Source of the DNA: Verrucomicrobiota bacterium
GTDB taxonomy: Bacteria > Verrucomicrobiota > Verrucomicrobiia > Opitutales > Opitutaceae
Direction of reading: 5' to 3'
DNA length: 64,000 nucleotides
NCBI GenBank assembly: GCA_023433275.1
Contig: JAEZDN010000051.1
Location: forward strand, 46,484 to 110,483
In this document: one piece after another, positions 44,718 to 52,710 of the stretch
Layout: each line of letters begins with the position of its first letter
How positions within the stretch are numbered: position 1 is the stretch's first letter
Notes under the pieces: model-generated
The model's database searches: none
What the model saw: only the letters and a program-made list of their open reading frames with translations
Told to the model about the DNA's origin: nothing
Position numbers and translations under genes: made by a program

Positions 44718-47075
44718 ATGCCCCTTCGCGTCGCGTTGCCTGCAACCCCTGCCTCAACCGTCCGGTTCGTTCCGACCCGCCGGCGCATACTGCCTGTGCT
44801 GATAGTGGGGCTGGCTGGGTTGGGCGGATGGCTCTCCGGGGGCGAGCCCACGATTCGGCCGCCCAACGATGCCTTTGTTCAACCCGAGAGCACGCGGCGC
44901 ATGGTCGCGCGACTGCGCGAGATATACGACCAGGCCGACCCCCTGCGCAGTCCGTTTCGTTCCGGCGATCAGGTGCCGTTGCTCCGCCGGCTGGAGCGCG
45001 AGGCGGTCCAATCGTCTTCGGAGCCGCAGAAGGTGGCCGACCTCAAGTTTCGGCTGGCGCTCCATCTCCTGCAATCCGGGCTGACCGATGACGCGTTCAA
45101 GCAATATCAGGAACTCGAGCGTTACCTGAAGGAGACCAACCTCGCCGCGGACGAGCGGTGGGACCTGCTCGTGCGCACGGGCAAGGCGCTGGCGCACCTG
45201 CGAGCGGGCGAGCGGGCGAACTGCCTGCTCAATCACAACGGCGACTCGTGCATCTTCCCGATCCAGGGCGGCGGCGTGCACCAGCTGCGCGAGGGATCCG
45301 AGGCCGCCATCGGGGAACTGACCCCCCTGCTCGAGCGCCACCCGCTGGACCTGCGCGCGCGCTGGCTGCTCAACATCGCCTACATGACGCTCGGCGAGTA
45401 CCCGGCCAAGGTCCCGGCCCGCTGGCTGATCCCGCCCACCCGGTTCAAGGCCGAGGACGACATCGGACGCTTCCCCGACATCGCCGGGCATGTGGGGCTG
45501 GCTGTCAGCGGTCTCGCCGGCGGCGTCGTGATGGAGGACTTCGACCGCGACGGCTTTCTCGATTTGATGATGTCCGCACAGGGGTTCGAGGAGGAGAAGG
45601 ATCAGCTGCGCGTTTTTCGCAGTGGCGGTGATGGCACCTTCGAGGAGCGCACGGTCCAGGCCGGGCTCACCGGCCTCGTGAGCGGCCTCAATCTCATCCA
45701 TGGCGATTACAACAACGACGGCTATGCCGACGTGCTGGTGTTGCGCGGCGGCTGGATGCGAGCCGAGGGGAAATATCCGTTCTCGCTGCTGCGCAACAAC
45801 GGCGACTTCACGTTCACCGACGTGACGGAGGAAGCGGGCCTGTTGCATTTCAAGCCCACGCAGACCGCGGTGTGGTTCGACTACGATGGCGACGGCTGGC
45901 TGGACCTTTTCGTGGGCAACGAATCCATGGAGGACGATGTCAACCCCTGCGAACTTTTCCGCAACAACGGCGACGGCACGTTCACCGAATGCGCCGCGCG
46001 GCACGGCGTCGACCTCAAGGCCTACGTCAAGGCCGTGGCCGTGGGAGATTACAACAACGACGGCCGGCCCGACCTCTACCTGTCGGGCATCGGCGGACCG
46101 CGCGTTCTCTTGCGCAACGACGGCCCTGCGGGCACCGATCGCTCGCCGGGCGCGGCATGGCGATTCACCAACGTGGCCGAGGCGGCCGGCGTGAGCGGGC
46201 CGGCCACCAGCTTTCCGGCCTGGTTCTGGGACTACAACAACGACGGCTGGCTGGACCTGATGGTGACGGGTTACCTGATTCAGGATGTCGGTGACATTGC
46301 CGCCGATTACATGGGCCGACCGAGCGCCGCCGCGAAGGCTCGGCTTTATCGCAACAATGGCGACGACACCTTCACGGACGTGAGTCGCAATGCCGGCGTT
46401 AACCGGGTGCTCCATGCGATGGGCAATAATTTCGGCGACCTCGACAATGACGGCTGGCTGGATTTCTACGTCGGCACCGGCGACCCTGATCTTTCCACGC
46501 TCATCCCGTCCCGCATGTTCCGCAATGACGGCGGCCGTCGATTCAAGGAGGTCACCACCTCGGGCGGCTTCGGCCAGCTGCAGAAGGGCCACGGGATCGC
46601 TTTTGGCGACCTCGATAATGACGGCGACCAGGACATCTATTCCGTCGTCGGCGGTGCGGTGCAGGATGATTACTACAACAATCAGCTCTTCGCCAACCCG
46701 GGACATGGCAATGCGTGGCTCAAGCTGGAGCTTGAAGGAACGAAGACCAACCGTTTGGCGCTCGGGGCGCGGGTGCGCGTCGTGGCGCGGGACGAGACGG
46801 GCGCGGAGCGATCCGTGCACCGCGTCGTGGGCATCGGCTCGAGCTTCGGTTCAAATCCCCTTCGGTTGGAAATCGGGCTCGGGCGAACGCAGGGCGTGGA
46901 ACGCGTCGAGGTTACTTGGCCGGTCACCGGCGAAACCCAGGTCTTCACGGGCCTCGAGCCCGGCCGCTTGTATCGTTTGCGCGAAGGCGACGCCCAAGCC
47001 CGGCCGGAGGATTTGAAGTCGTTCGCCCTGCCGCTGAGCGCCCCCGCCGGGGCGGGGCATCACCACCACCATTGA
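44718..47075 (+). CDS. TPR-like/FG-GAP/ASPIC-UnbV protein with C-terminal pentahistidine (paralog 1)
   Basis: 785 residues. An N-terminal anchor or uncleaved signal (about 23-40) precedes an alpha-helical, TPR-like region (about 55-240) containing NDAFVQPESTRRMV and a Cys/His cluster: C169, H173, C178, H188 in NCLLNHNGDSCIFPIQGGGV. Then come FG-GAP loops (EDFDRDGFLDLMM, FDYDGDGWLDLFV, GDYNNDGRPDLYL, GDLDNDGDQDIYS) and an ASPIC/UnbV domain (about 660-760). It ends GAGHHHHH. It is extracytoplasmic and of CRTAC1 type. The exact role is unknown; the Cys/His cluster and His tail suggest metal binding. It lies 217 bp downstream of the LytTR gene and behind an element shared with paralog 2. Confidence 0.88.
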   Translation: MPLRVALPATPASTVRFVPTRRRILPVLIVGLAGLGGWLSGGEPTIRPPNDAFVQPESTRRMVARLREIYDQADPLRSPFRSGDQVPLLRRLEREAVQSSSEPQKVADLKFRLALHLLQSGLTDDAFKQYQELERYLKETNLAADERWDLLVRTGKALAHLRAGERANCLLNHNGDSCIFPIQGGGVHQLREGSEAAIGELTPLLERHPLDLRARWLLNIAYMTLGEYPAKVPARWLIPPTRFKAEDDIGRFPDIAGHVGLAVSGLAGGVVMEDFDRDGFLDLMMSAQGFEEEKDQLRVFRSGGDGTFEERTVQAGLTGLVSGLNLIHGDYNNDGYADVLVLRGGWMRAEGKYPFSLLRNNGDFTFTDVTEEAGLLHFKPTQTAVWFDYDGDGWLDLFVGNESMEDDVNPCELFRNNGDGTFTECAARHGVDLKAYVKAVAVGDYNNDGRPDLYLSGIGGPRVLLRNDGPAGTDRSPGAAWRFTNVAEAAGVSGPATSFPAWFWDYNNDGWLDLMVTGYLIQDVGDIAADYMGRPSAAAKARLYRNNGDDTFTDVSRNAGVNRVLHAMGNNFGDLDNDGWLDFYVGTGDPDLSTLIPSRMFRNDGGRRFKEVTTSGGFGQLQKGHGIAFGDLDNDGDQDIYSVVGGAVQDDYYNNQLFANPGHGNAWLKLELEGTKTNRLALGARVRVVARDETGAERSVHRVVGIGSSFGSNPLRLEIGLGRTQGVERVEVTWPVTGETQVFTGLEPGRLYRLREGDAQARPEDLKSFALPLSAPAGAGHHHHH

Positions 47076-47090
47076 GGTGCTCTCCAAGGT

Positions 47091-47678
47091 GTAGGGGTCG
47101 AACTCGCTCGATCCATTGCTCGTCGTGAGCAGGGTCAGTCCGAGACCGGGCCATTTGCGATGCGACGCAAGGCCGGTCAAAGGCCAGCCCAACGGAGAAT
47201 GGAGCGCGGGCGCCCTCGTCCGCGATGACGGAGAATGGAGCGCGGGCGACCTCGCCCGCGTTGGAGCCGGCCCGCCCCCGGGCCGGTCGGGATTGGAGCC
47301 GGCCCGCCCTCGGGCCGGTAGGGATCGAGGCTGCGACGTGCAGCTCATGTCCAACCGGGGCGAGGGCGCCCCGGCTCCACACGATCGTTCGCACGCCAAA
47401 GCCGGCCCGACGGAGAATGGAGCGCGGGCGCCCCCGCCCGCGATGGAGCCGGCCCGCCCCCGGGCCGGTCGGGATTGGAGCCGGCCCGCCCTCGGGCCGG
47501 TAGGGATCGAGGCTGCGACGTGCAGCTCATGTCCCCACCGGGGCGAGGGCGCCCCGGCTCCACGCGATCCTCTGGCGACCAAACCAATTCCCGTCACCGT
47601 CATCCTGAGCGCAGGAGCAACCGCGGTGCAGTTGCCTGGTAAGCGGAGATGAACTTTGGAGAGTACAAAACATACCCG
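47091..47678. repeat. Block 1 of GC-rich interspersed palindromes
   Basis: After a GTAGGGGTCGAACTCGCTCG palindrome at 47091-47113, two tandem copies of a composite unit follow (about 47192-47400 and 47410-47575). Each has GCGGGCG-n-CGCCCGC, two GCCGGCCCGCC-n-GGGCCGG palindromes, GGCTGCGACGTGCAGCTCAT, and the CCGGGGCG-AGGG-CGCCCCGG hairpin. The last 103 bp (about 47576-47678) recur almost exactly at 52528-52629. No gene is present; the frames that stay open across it are artefacts of composition. Confidence 0.85.
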
Positions 47679-47680
47679 TC

Positions 47681-47763
47681 ACCGTCATCCTGAGCAGAGC
47701 GAAGGATCCAAGGGAAAGGACGTGCGCCGACCGCTTGGATCCTTCGCTTCACCAGGATGACGG
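47681..47763. repeat. 83-bp palindromic element (CCGTCATCCTGAGC...AGGATGACGG)
   Basis: An imperfect long palindrome: CCGTCATCCTG and GCGAAGGATCCAAG on the left are mirrored by CTTGGATCCTTCGC and CAGGATGACGG on the right, around a loop of about 20 nt. Another copy starts at 63928 and runs off the window, and half-copies lie at about 47596, 52547 and 61655. The pattern fits a small non-autonomous mobile or REP-type element. Confidence 0.85.
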
Positions 47764-48110
47764 CAGCGGTGGATTTGAGATGCTTCCCATGCGAAGACGG
47801 TTCACAGGCTCACAACTCGTCCCGTTCATGAGTAGCGCAGCGAAGAATCCAAGGACCCATCGCTCCACGATTTCGTGGAGGGGTCGCGCGCGGACGAGCC
47901 GCTTCTCTCATCTTCGGTAGGGGTCGAGCTTGCTCGATCCTCGACTTGCTGGGCGTCGGGTCAGTCCATGGCCGCCGGCTCGGGAGCGCGGAACGCCGGT
48001 CGACGACCGGCCCAACCGGGCGCCCCTAATCGCGCAGGCGATATAGTCCGCCAACCCCGCCGCTCGGTTCACCCCGGCTTCGCCTCAAGCGACCCCTCAG
48101 CAGGTGCATC
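47764..48110. other. Intergenic region with degenerate repeats
   Basis: It contains AGCGAAGAATCCAAGG near 47848 (a decayed half of the palindromic element), a short palindrome CTCCACGATTTCGTGGAG at 47863-47880, and GTAGGGGTCGAGCTTGCTCG at about 47917-47942. No coding frame is supported. Confidence 0.6.
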
Positions 48111-48134
48111 TGGCCACAGACCGTTTGCCCGGGG
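48111..48134 (+). promoter_or_regulatory. Shared upstream element, copy 2
   Basis: TGGCCACAGACCGTTTGCCC followed by Gs is the near-identical counterpart of 44669-44692. A TATCTT follows at a similar distance. Because this element is non-coding in copy 1, an ATG at 48104 that would read through it is unlikely to be the true start of paralog 2. Confidence 0.5.
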
Positions 48135-48163
48135 TGAGGGCGCTGTATCTTCCGGGGGGAAAC

Positions 48164-50548
48164 GTGCGCCCTCGTTCCCCATCACCAACGCGTTCCGGAT
48201 GTGGTGCCGAGGTTTTCCGCCTTTGGCCGCGGCTGGCGTGGTGGGTTGCTTGCGGGTGGCTTGTCCCGGCGGCGCTGTTCCCCGTCGTGCAACCCGAGTT
48301 GTGCGATCCGACGCGTCGCCTCGCCGTGCAACCCCCGAATGACGCCTTCGTGCAGCCGGAAAGCACCCGGCGCATGGTGGCGCGGATCCGGGAAATCCAC
48401 GACCAGGCCGATCCGCTGCGGAATCCCTTTCGTTCCAGCGAACAGATTCCGCTGCTGGAAGCGATGAGCGGGCAGCGGGACTTGTCCCAGTCCGAGGCCC
48501 AGCGCCTCGCGGAGGTGAAACTGAAGCTGGCCGTCCATTACCTGCAGGCCGGTCGGACCGACGAGGCGCACCGGGCGTACGTTCACCTCGACGAGTTTCT
48601 CCGGCGGAGCAACCTGCCGGTGGATGCGCGCATCGACGGTCAGATTCGCACGGGCAAGGCGATGGCGCACCTGCGCGCCGGCGAGCGGGCCAACTGCGTG
48701 CTCAACCACAACGGCGATTCGTGCATCTTTCCGATCCAGGGCGGGGGCGTGCACCAGCTGAAGGAGGGATCGCGCGCCGCGGTCGCGGAGCTCACCGCGC
48801 TCCTCACGAAATATCCGGGCGACCTCCGGGCGCGGTGGTTGCTCAACATCGCGTACATGACACTCGGCGAATATCCGGCCCAGGTTCCGCCCCGTTGGCT
48901 GATCCCACCGGAGCGCTTCGCGGCGGAGGATGACATCGGCCGCTTTCCCGATGTCGCGGCGAGCCTCGGACTCGACGTCGAAGGGCTCGCGGGCGGTGTG
49001 GTCCTCGAGGATTTCGACCGCGACGGGTTCCTCGACGTGATGGTGTCGGCGTGGGGCTTCTCTCCCGAAAAGGACCAGCTCCGGGTTTTTCGCAGCAACG
49101 GCGACGGGACTTTCCAGGAGCGGACGAACCAGGCGGGACTGGCGGGACTGGTCAGCGGCTTGAACCTCGTGCACGGCGATTACGACAATGACGGCTACGC
49201 CGATGTCCTCGTCCTGCGCGGCGCCTGGCTGCGCACCGAGGGCAATTACCCGTTCTCCCTCCTGCGCAACAACGGTGATTTCACCTTCACCGACGTGACC
49301 GAGGACGCCGGGCTGCTCCACCTCAAGCCTTCGCAGGCGGCCGTGTGGTTCGACTACAACAGCGATGGCTGGCTCGACCTGTTTATCGGCAATGAGCACG
49401 CCGGCCGCGATACGAACGCGTGCGAACTGTTTCGCAACAACGGCGACGGCACGTTCACCGAGTGTGCCGCCGAGCATGGCGTCGACCTGCTCGGCTACGT
49501 GAAGAGCGTCGCTGCGGGCGATTTCAACAACGATGGCCGACCGGATCTCTATCTCTCCGGCATCGGCGGTCCCCGCATGCTCCTGCGCAACGACGGGCCG
49601 GCGGGCGCGGACCGTTCCCCGCGGGCGCGCTGGCGGTTCACCGATGTCGCCGAACCGGCGGGCGTGACAAGTCCCAGCAACAGTTTTCCCGCGTGGTTCT
49701 GGGACTACGACAACGACGGCTGGCAGGACCTGATGGTCACGGGTTACGCCATCCAGGACGTGGGCGACATCGCCGCCGACTACATGGGCCGGCCTCATCC
49801 GGGGCAAAAGGCGAAGCTCTACCGCAACAACCGCGACGGCACCTTCGAGGATGTCAGTCGCGCCGCCGGCGTGAGCCGCGTGATCCATGCCATGGGGGCC
49901 AACTATGGCGACTTCGACAACGATGGCTGGCTGGATTTCTACGCCGGCACGGGCGATCCGGATTTCGCGACCTTGATCCCCAGTCGCGCCTTTCGAAACA
50001 ACGGCACGGGAACGTTCCGGGAGATCACGACCTCCGGCGGCTTTGGCCAGCTGCAGAAAGGGCACGGCATCGCGTTTGGCGACATCGACAACGACGGCGA
50101 CCAGGATGTCTATTCCGTGGTCGGAGGCGCGCTGGAGGACGATTACTACAACAACCAGCTCCTCGCGAATCCGGGCCATGGCAACCGCTGGCTCAAGCTC
50201 GAGCTGGAGGGAGTCACGACCAATCGCGTCGCGATCGGCGCGCGGATCAAGGTTGTCGTGCGCGACCCGGCCGGCCACGAGCGCGCCATCCACCGGACCG
50301 TGGGCACGGGTGCGAGTTTTGGGTCCAATCCGCTGCGACAGGAAATTGGCCTCGCGCAGGCCGCCGCGATCGAGCGCGTCGAGGTCACCTGGCCGGTCAG
50401 CGGTGCCACGCAGGTCGTCACGGGACTCGCCCTCGACCACGCCTACCGCATCGGCGAGGGCCGCACCGCGGCGGAACCCGTGATTCTCGCCTCCTTCTCG
50501 CTGCCGACGGCCACCGCCGCGGGCGGCCACCACCATCACCACCCCTGA
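48164..50548 (+). CDS. TPR-like/FG-GAP/ASPIC-UnbV protein with C-terminal pentahistidine (paralog 2)
   Basis: About 794 residues from GTG 48164, which aligns with the ATG of paralog 1 and follows GGGGGG; an ATG at 48104 would add 20 residues across a presumed control element. The layout equals that of paralog 1: hydrophobic N-terminus (WPRLAWWVACGWLVPAALF), helical region with the same NCVLNHNGDSCIFPIQGGGV Cys/His cluster, FG-GAP loops, and ASPIC/UnbV end. It finishes GGHHHHHP. The two are closely similar along most of their length, so they arose by duplication. The stop is 2 bp before the FKBP gene and that gene's stop is 1 bp before a LytTR regulator, so the three form an operon. Confidence 0.86.
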   Translation: MRPRSPSPTRSGCGAEVFRLWPRLAWWVACGWLVPAALFPVVQPELCDPTRRLAVQPPNDAFVQPESTRRMVARIREIHDQADPLRNPFRSSEQIPLLEAMSGQRDLSQSEAQRLAEVKLKLAVHYLQAGRTDEAHRAYVHLDEFLRRSNLPVDARIDGQIRTGKAMAHLRAGERANCVLNHNGDSCIFPIQGGGVHQLKEGSRAAVAELTALLTKYPGDLRARWLLNIAYMTLGEYPAQVPPRWLIPPERFAAEDDIGRFPDVAASLGLDVEGLAGGVVLEDFDRDGFLDVMVSAWGFSPEKDQLRVFRSNGDGTFQERTNQAGLAGLVSGLNLVHGDYDNDGYADVLVLRGAWLRTEGNYPFSLLRNNGDFTFTDVTEDAGLLHLKPSQAAVWFDYNSDGWLDLFIGNEHAGRDTNACELFRNNGDGTFTECAAEHGVDLLGYVKSVAAGDFNNDGRPDLYLSGIGGPRMLLRNDGPAGADRSPRARWRFTDVAEPAGVTSPSNSFPAWFWDYDNDGWQDLMVTGYAIQDVGDIAADYMGRPHPGQKAKLYRNNRDGTFEDVSRAAGVSRVIHAMGANYGDFDNDGWLDFYAGTGDPDFATLIPSRAFRNNGTGTFREITTSGGFGQLQKGHGIAFGDIDNDGDQDVYSVVGGALEDDYYNNQLLANPGHGNRWLKLELEGVTTNRVAIGARIKVVVRDPAGHERAIHRTVGTGASFGSNPLRQEIGLAQAAAIERVEVTWPVSGATQVVTGLALDHAYRIGEGRTAAEPVILASFSLPTATAAGGHHHHHP

Positions 50549-50550
50549 CC

Positions 50551-51294
50551 ATGATCCTGAATCTCATCGTCCGTCCCTGCCGCTGGGCCTTTCCTTTTCT
50601 TGCCATGGCGGCGATCGCGAGCGCCGCGGCGCGCTCGTCGTCACCCGTGGTGTTTGGCGCCCGCCCCCATGACGCATTCGCGGCCGTGGGATCCAGCCTT
50701 GCGCAGGACAACCGCCTGTCCCAGCTCGGTTGGAGCGAGGCGCAGGTGGAGGCGTTCATCGCCGGGATCCGCGCGGCGTTCAAGGGCGAGCCCGCGCCCA
50801 TGACACCCGAGGGGCAGGCGCTGTTGCAGCATATCGGCGAGCGGGTCGCGGAACTGGAGCGCGAGGAAATCCGCCAGCGCTACGGGGCCGAGGCTTTCGC
50901 CCGGCCGGGGTATTTGAACGAGTACCTCCGCGACATCCAAAAGCGCTTCGACCTGCAGGCCGGGGACAGCGGCCTGCTGTATGGCATCAAGACCAGCGGG
51001 CAAGGCGCGCGGCCCGAGCCGGAGGACACGGTCGTGCTCAGCTTCAAGGTGAATGCTGCCGACATGCAGACGGAGATCCCGTCGCTCGGCGGCCAGCGGA
51101 TGCGCCTCCGGGTCAAGGATGTCGTGCCGGGCCTGAGCGAGGGTTTGCAAATGATGGGCGCGGGCAGCTCCGCCATGCTGGTCCTGCCGCCCGCGCTGTC
51201 CTTCGGGAGCGGCGAATGGCCCGCCGGCATCGAGCGCGGCACGCCGCTGATTTTCACCGTCGTCCTGCATGAGATCGTCAGCGCCGTGCCCTGA
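50551..51294 (+). CDS. FKBP-type peptidyl-prolyl isomerase, exported
   Basis: 247 residues. A signal peptide (RPCRWAFPFLAMAAIASAAA) is followed by a helical FKBP N-terminal dimerisation-like region (about 30-130, with QDNRLSQLGWSEAQVEAFI and REEIRQRYG). The C-terminal FKBP domain contains VVPGLSEGLQMMGAGSSAMLV, LPPALSFGSGEWPAGIERGT and PLIFTVVLHEI. The usual Trp in VIPGW is Leu, so activity may be reduced or chaperone-like. It would catalyse proline isomerisation or assist folding in the periplasm. Position between the ASPIC/UnbV gene and the LytTR gene, with 2-bp and 1-bp gaps, suggests it helps fold the FG-GAP protein; this is inference. Confidence 0.88.
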   Translation: MILNLIVRPCRWAFPFLAMAAIASAAARSSSPVVFGARPHDAFAAVGSSLAQDNRLSQLGWSEAQVEAFIAGIRAAFKGEPAPMTPEGQALLQHIGERVAELEREEIRQRYGAEAFARPGYLNEYLRDIQKRFDLQAGDSGLLYGIKTSGQGARPEPEDTVVLSFKVNAADMQTEIPSLGGQRMRLRVKDVVPGLSEGLQMMGAGSSAMLVLPPALSFGSGEWPAGIERGTPLIFTVVLHEIVSAVP

Positions 51295-51295
51295 C

Positions 51296-52042
51296 ATGAA
51301 CCGGCTCAAGGCATTGATCGTGGACGATGAGCCGCTCGCGCGGGAGCGGCTGCGCGCCATGCTCGAAGACGAGACGGCGGTCGACCTGGTGGGGGAGTGC
51401 GCCGATGGCATTCAGGCGATTGCCGCGATCCAAGGCACCCGCCTGGACGTGGTGTTCCTGGATATCCAGATGCCGGGTTGCGACGGCTTGGAGGTTGTGG
51501 CGCGGCTGCCCGACGCGCAGCGGCCGGCGATCATTTTCACCACGGCCCACGATCGATTCGCGCGGGGCGCGTTCGACGTCGCCGCGGTCGATTACCTGCT
51601 GAAGCCCTTCGACCGGGAGCGACTGCAGCAGGCGTTGCGCCGCGCCGGCGACCACCGGCAGGCGCGCGCCAGCGGGGGCGCGGCCCCGTTCTCCCCGGCC
51701 GATCGACGCAACGAACGCCTGGCCTTCCGCACCGAGGGACGAATCGTGTTCCTGCGCGCCGACGACATCGTCTGGGCGCAGGCCGACGACAATTACGTGA
51801 CGCTCCATCTCGCGGATGGGCGACTGATGCTCCGTGAAACGTTGACGGCGATCGAGCTGCGCCTGGGCAGCGACAGCTTCACGCGCATCAACCGCTCGGC
51901 CATCGTCAACCTCGACCAGATTCGGGAACTTCAGCCCGCGTTGCACGGTGATTATACCGTGGTGCTGCGCGACGGCACCAAGCTGCCGCTCAGCCGAAAC
52001 CTGCGCAGCCGCCTCGGCCAGTTGGTCGGGGACAAGCCGTGA
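51296..52042 (+). CDS. LytTR-family response regulator (second copy)
   Basis: 248 residues, clearly paralogous to the regulator at 43763: MNRLKALIVDDEPLARERL, the phosphoacceptor Asp in VVFLDIQMPGCDG, LLKPFDRERLQQALRRA, and the LytTR domain with AQADDNYVTLHLADGRLMLR and FTRINRSAIVNLDQI. It begins one base after the FKBP stop. No kinase accompanies it, so it may be phosphorylated by the LytS-type kinase at 42.5 kb or a distant one. Being in the operon with an ASPIC/UnbV gene suggests it regulates that operon. Confidence 0.92.
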   Translation: MNRLKALIVDDEPLARERLRAMLEDETAVDLVGECADGIQAIAAIQGTRLDVVFLDIQMPGCDGLEVVARLPDAQRPAIIFTTAHDRFARGAFDVAAVDYLLKPFDRERLQQALRRAGDHRQARASGGAAPFSPADRRNERLAFRTEGRIVFLRADDIVWAQADDNYVTLHLADGRLMLRETLTAIELRLGSDSFTRINRSAIVNLDQIRELQPALHGDYTVVLRDGTKLPLSRNLRSRLGQLVGDKP

Positions 52043-52044
52043 AC

Positions 52045-52629
52045 AGGCGGTGATTCGCCTGTGGGGAGTCGAGCTCGCTCGACCTCCGAGCAACCGACGG
52101 AGAATGGAGCGCGGGCGACCTCGCCCGCGATGGAGCCGGCCCGCCCCCGGGCCGGTCGGGATTGGAGCCGGCCCGCCCCCGGGCCGGTCGGGATGGAGCC
52201 GGCCCGCCCTCGGGCCGGTAGGGATCGAAGCTGCGACGTGCAGCTCATGTCCAACCGGGGCGAGGGCGCCCCGGCTCCACGCGATCGTTCGGACGCCAAA
52301 GCGATCCTCATCACCGTCATCTGGCCGCTCGCGAGATCCCAAGGCCGGCCAAAGACCGGCCCGACGGAAAATGGAGCGCGGGCGACCTCGCCCGCGATGG
52401 AGCCGGCCCGCCCCCGGGCCGGTCGGGATTGGAGCCGGCCCGCCCTCGGGCCGGTCGGGATGGAGGCTGCGACGTGCAGCTCATGTCCAACCGGGGCGAG
52501 GGCGCCCGGCTCCACGCGATCGTCTGACGACCAAACCAATTCCCATCACCGTCATCCTGAGCGCAGGAGCAACCGCGGTGCAGTTGCCTAGTAAGCGGAG
52601 ATGAACTTTGGAGAGTACAAAACATACCC
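52045..52629. repeat. Block 2 of GC-rich interspersed palindromes
   Basis: It opens with a small hairpin AGGCG-n-CGCCT (52045-52060) and a GAGTCGAGCTCGCTCGACCTC palindrome (about 52066). Two composite units of the same type as block 1 follow (about 52096-52290 and 52366-52530), the first with an extra GCCGGCCCGCCCCCGGGCCGG copy. The 103-bp tail at 52528-52629 matches 47576-47678 with only a few changes. No gene is present. Confidence 0.85.
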
Positions 52630-52710
52630 GCCACCGTGATCCTTATCTCGCTGTCGGCGTGGTCGCAGGCCGGTCATAGACCGGCCCTGCAAAAACGCGA
52701 CCGACCCAAC

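Noticed and set aside
47192..47575. CRISPR array
   Set aside because: The repeats are composite palindromes of unequal spacing with repeated, not unique, spacers; no cas genes are near.
44718..50548. Vector-derived His tag or contamination at the ends of the ASPIC genes
   Set aside because: Two paralogs carry the tail with different codons and different flanking residues, and genomic sequence continues after each.
49420..50550. 5' part of a frame that runs into the FKBP gene
   Set aside because: It overlaps the ASPIC/UnbV paralog in another frame and reads as Arg-rich shadow sequence. The true FKBP start is the ATG at 50551 with a signal peptide.
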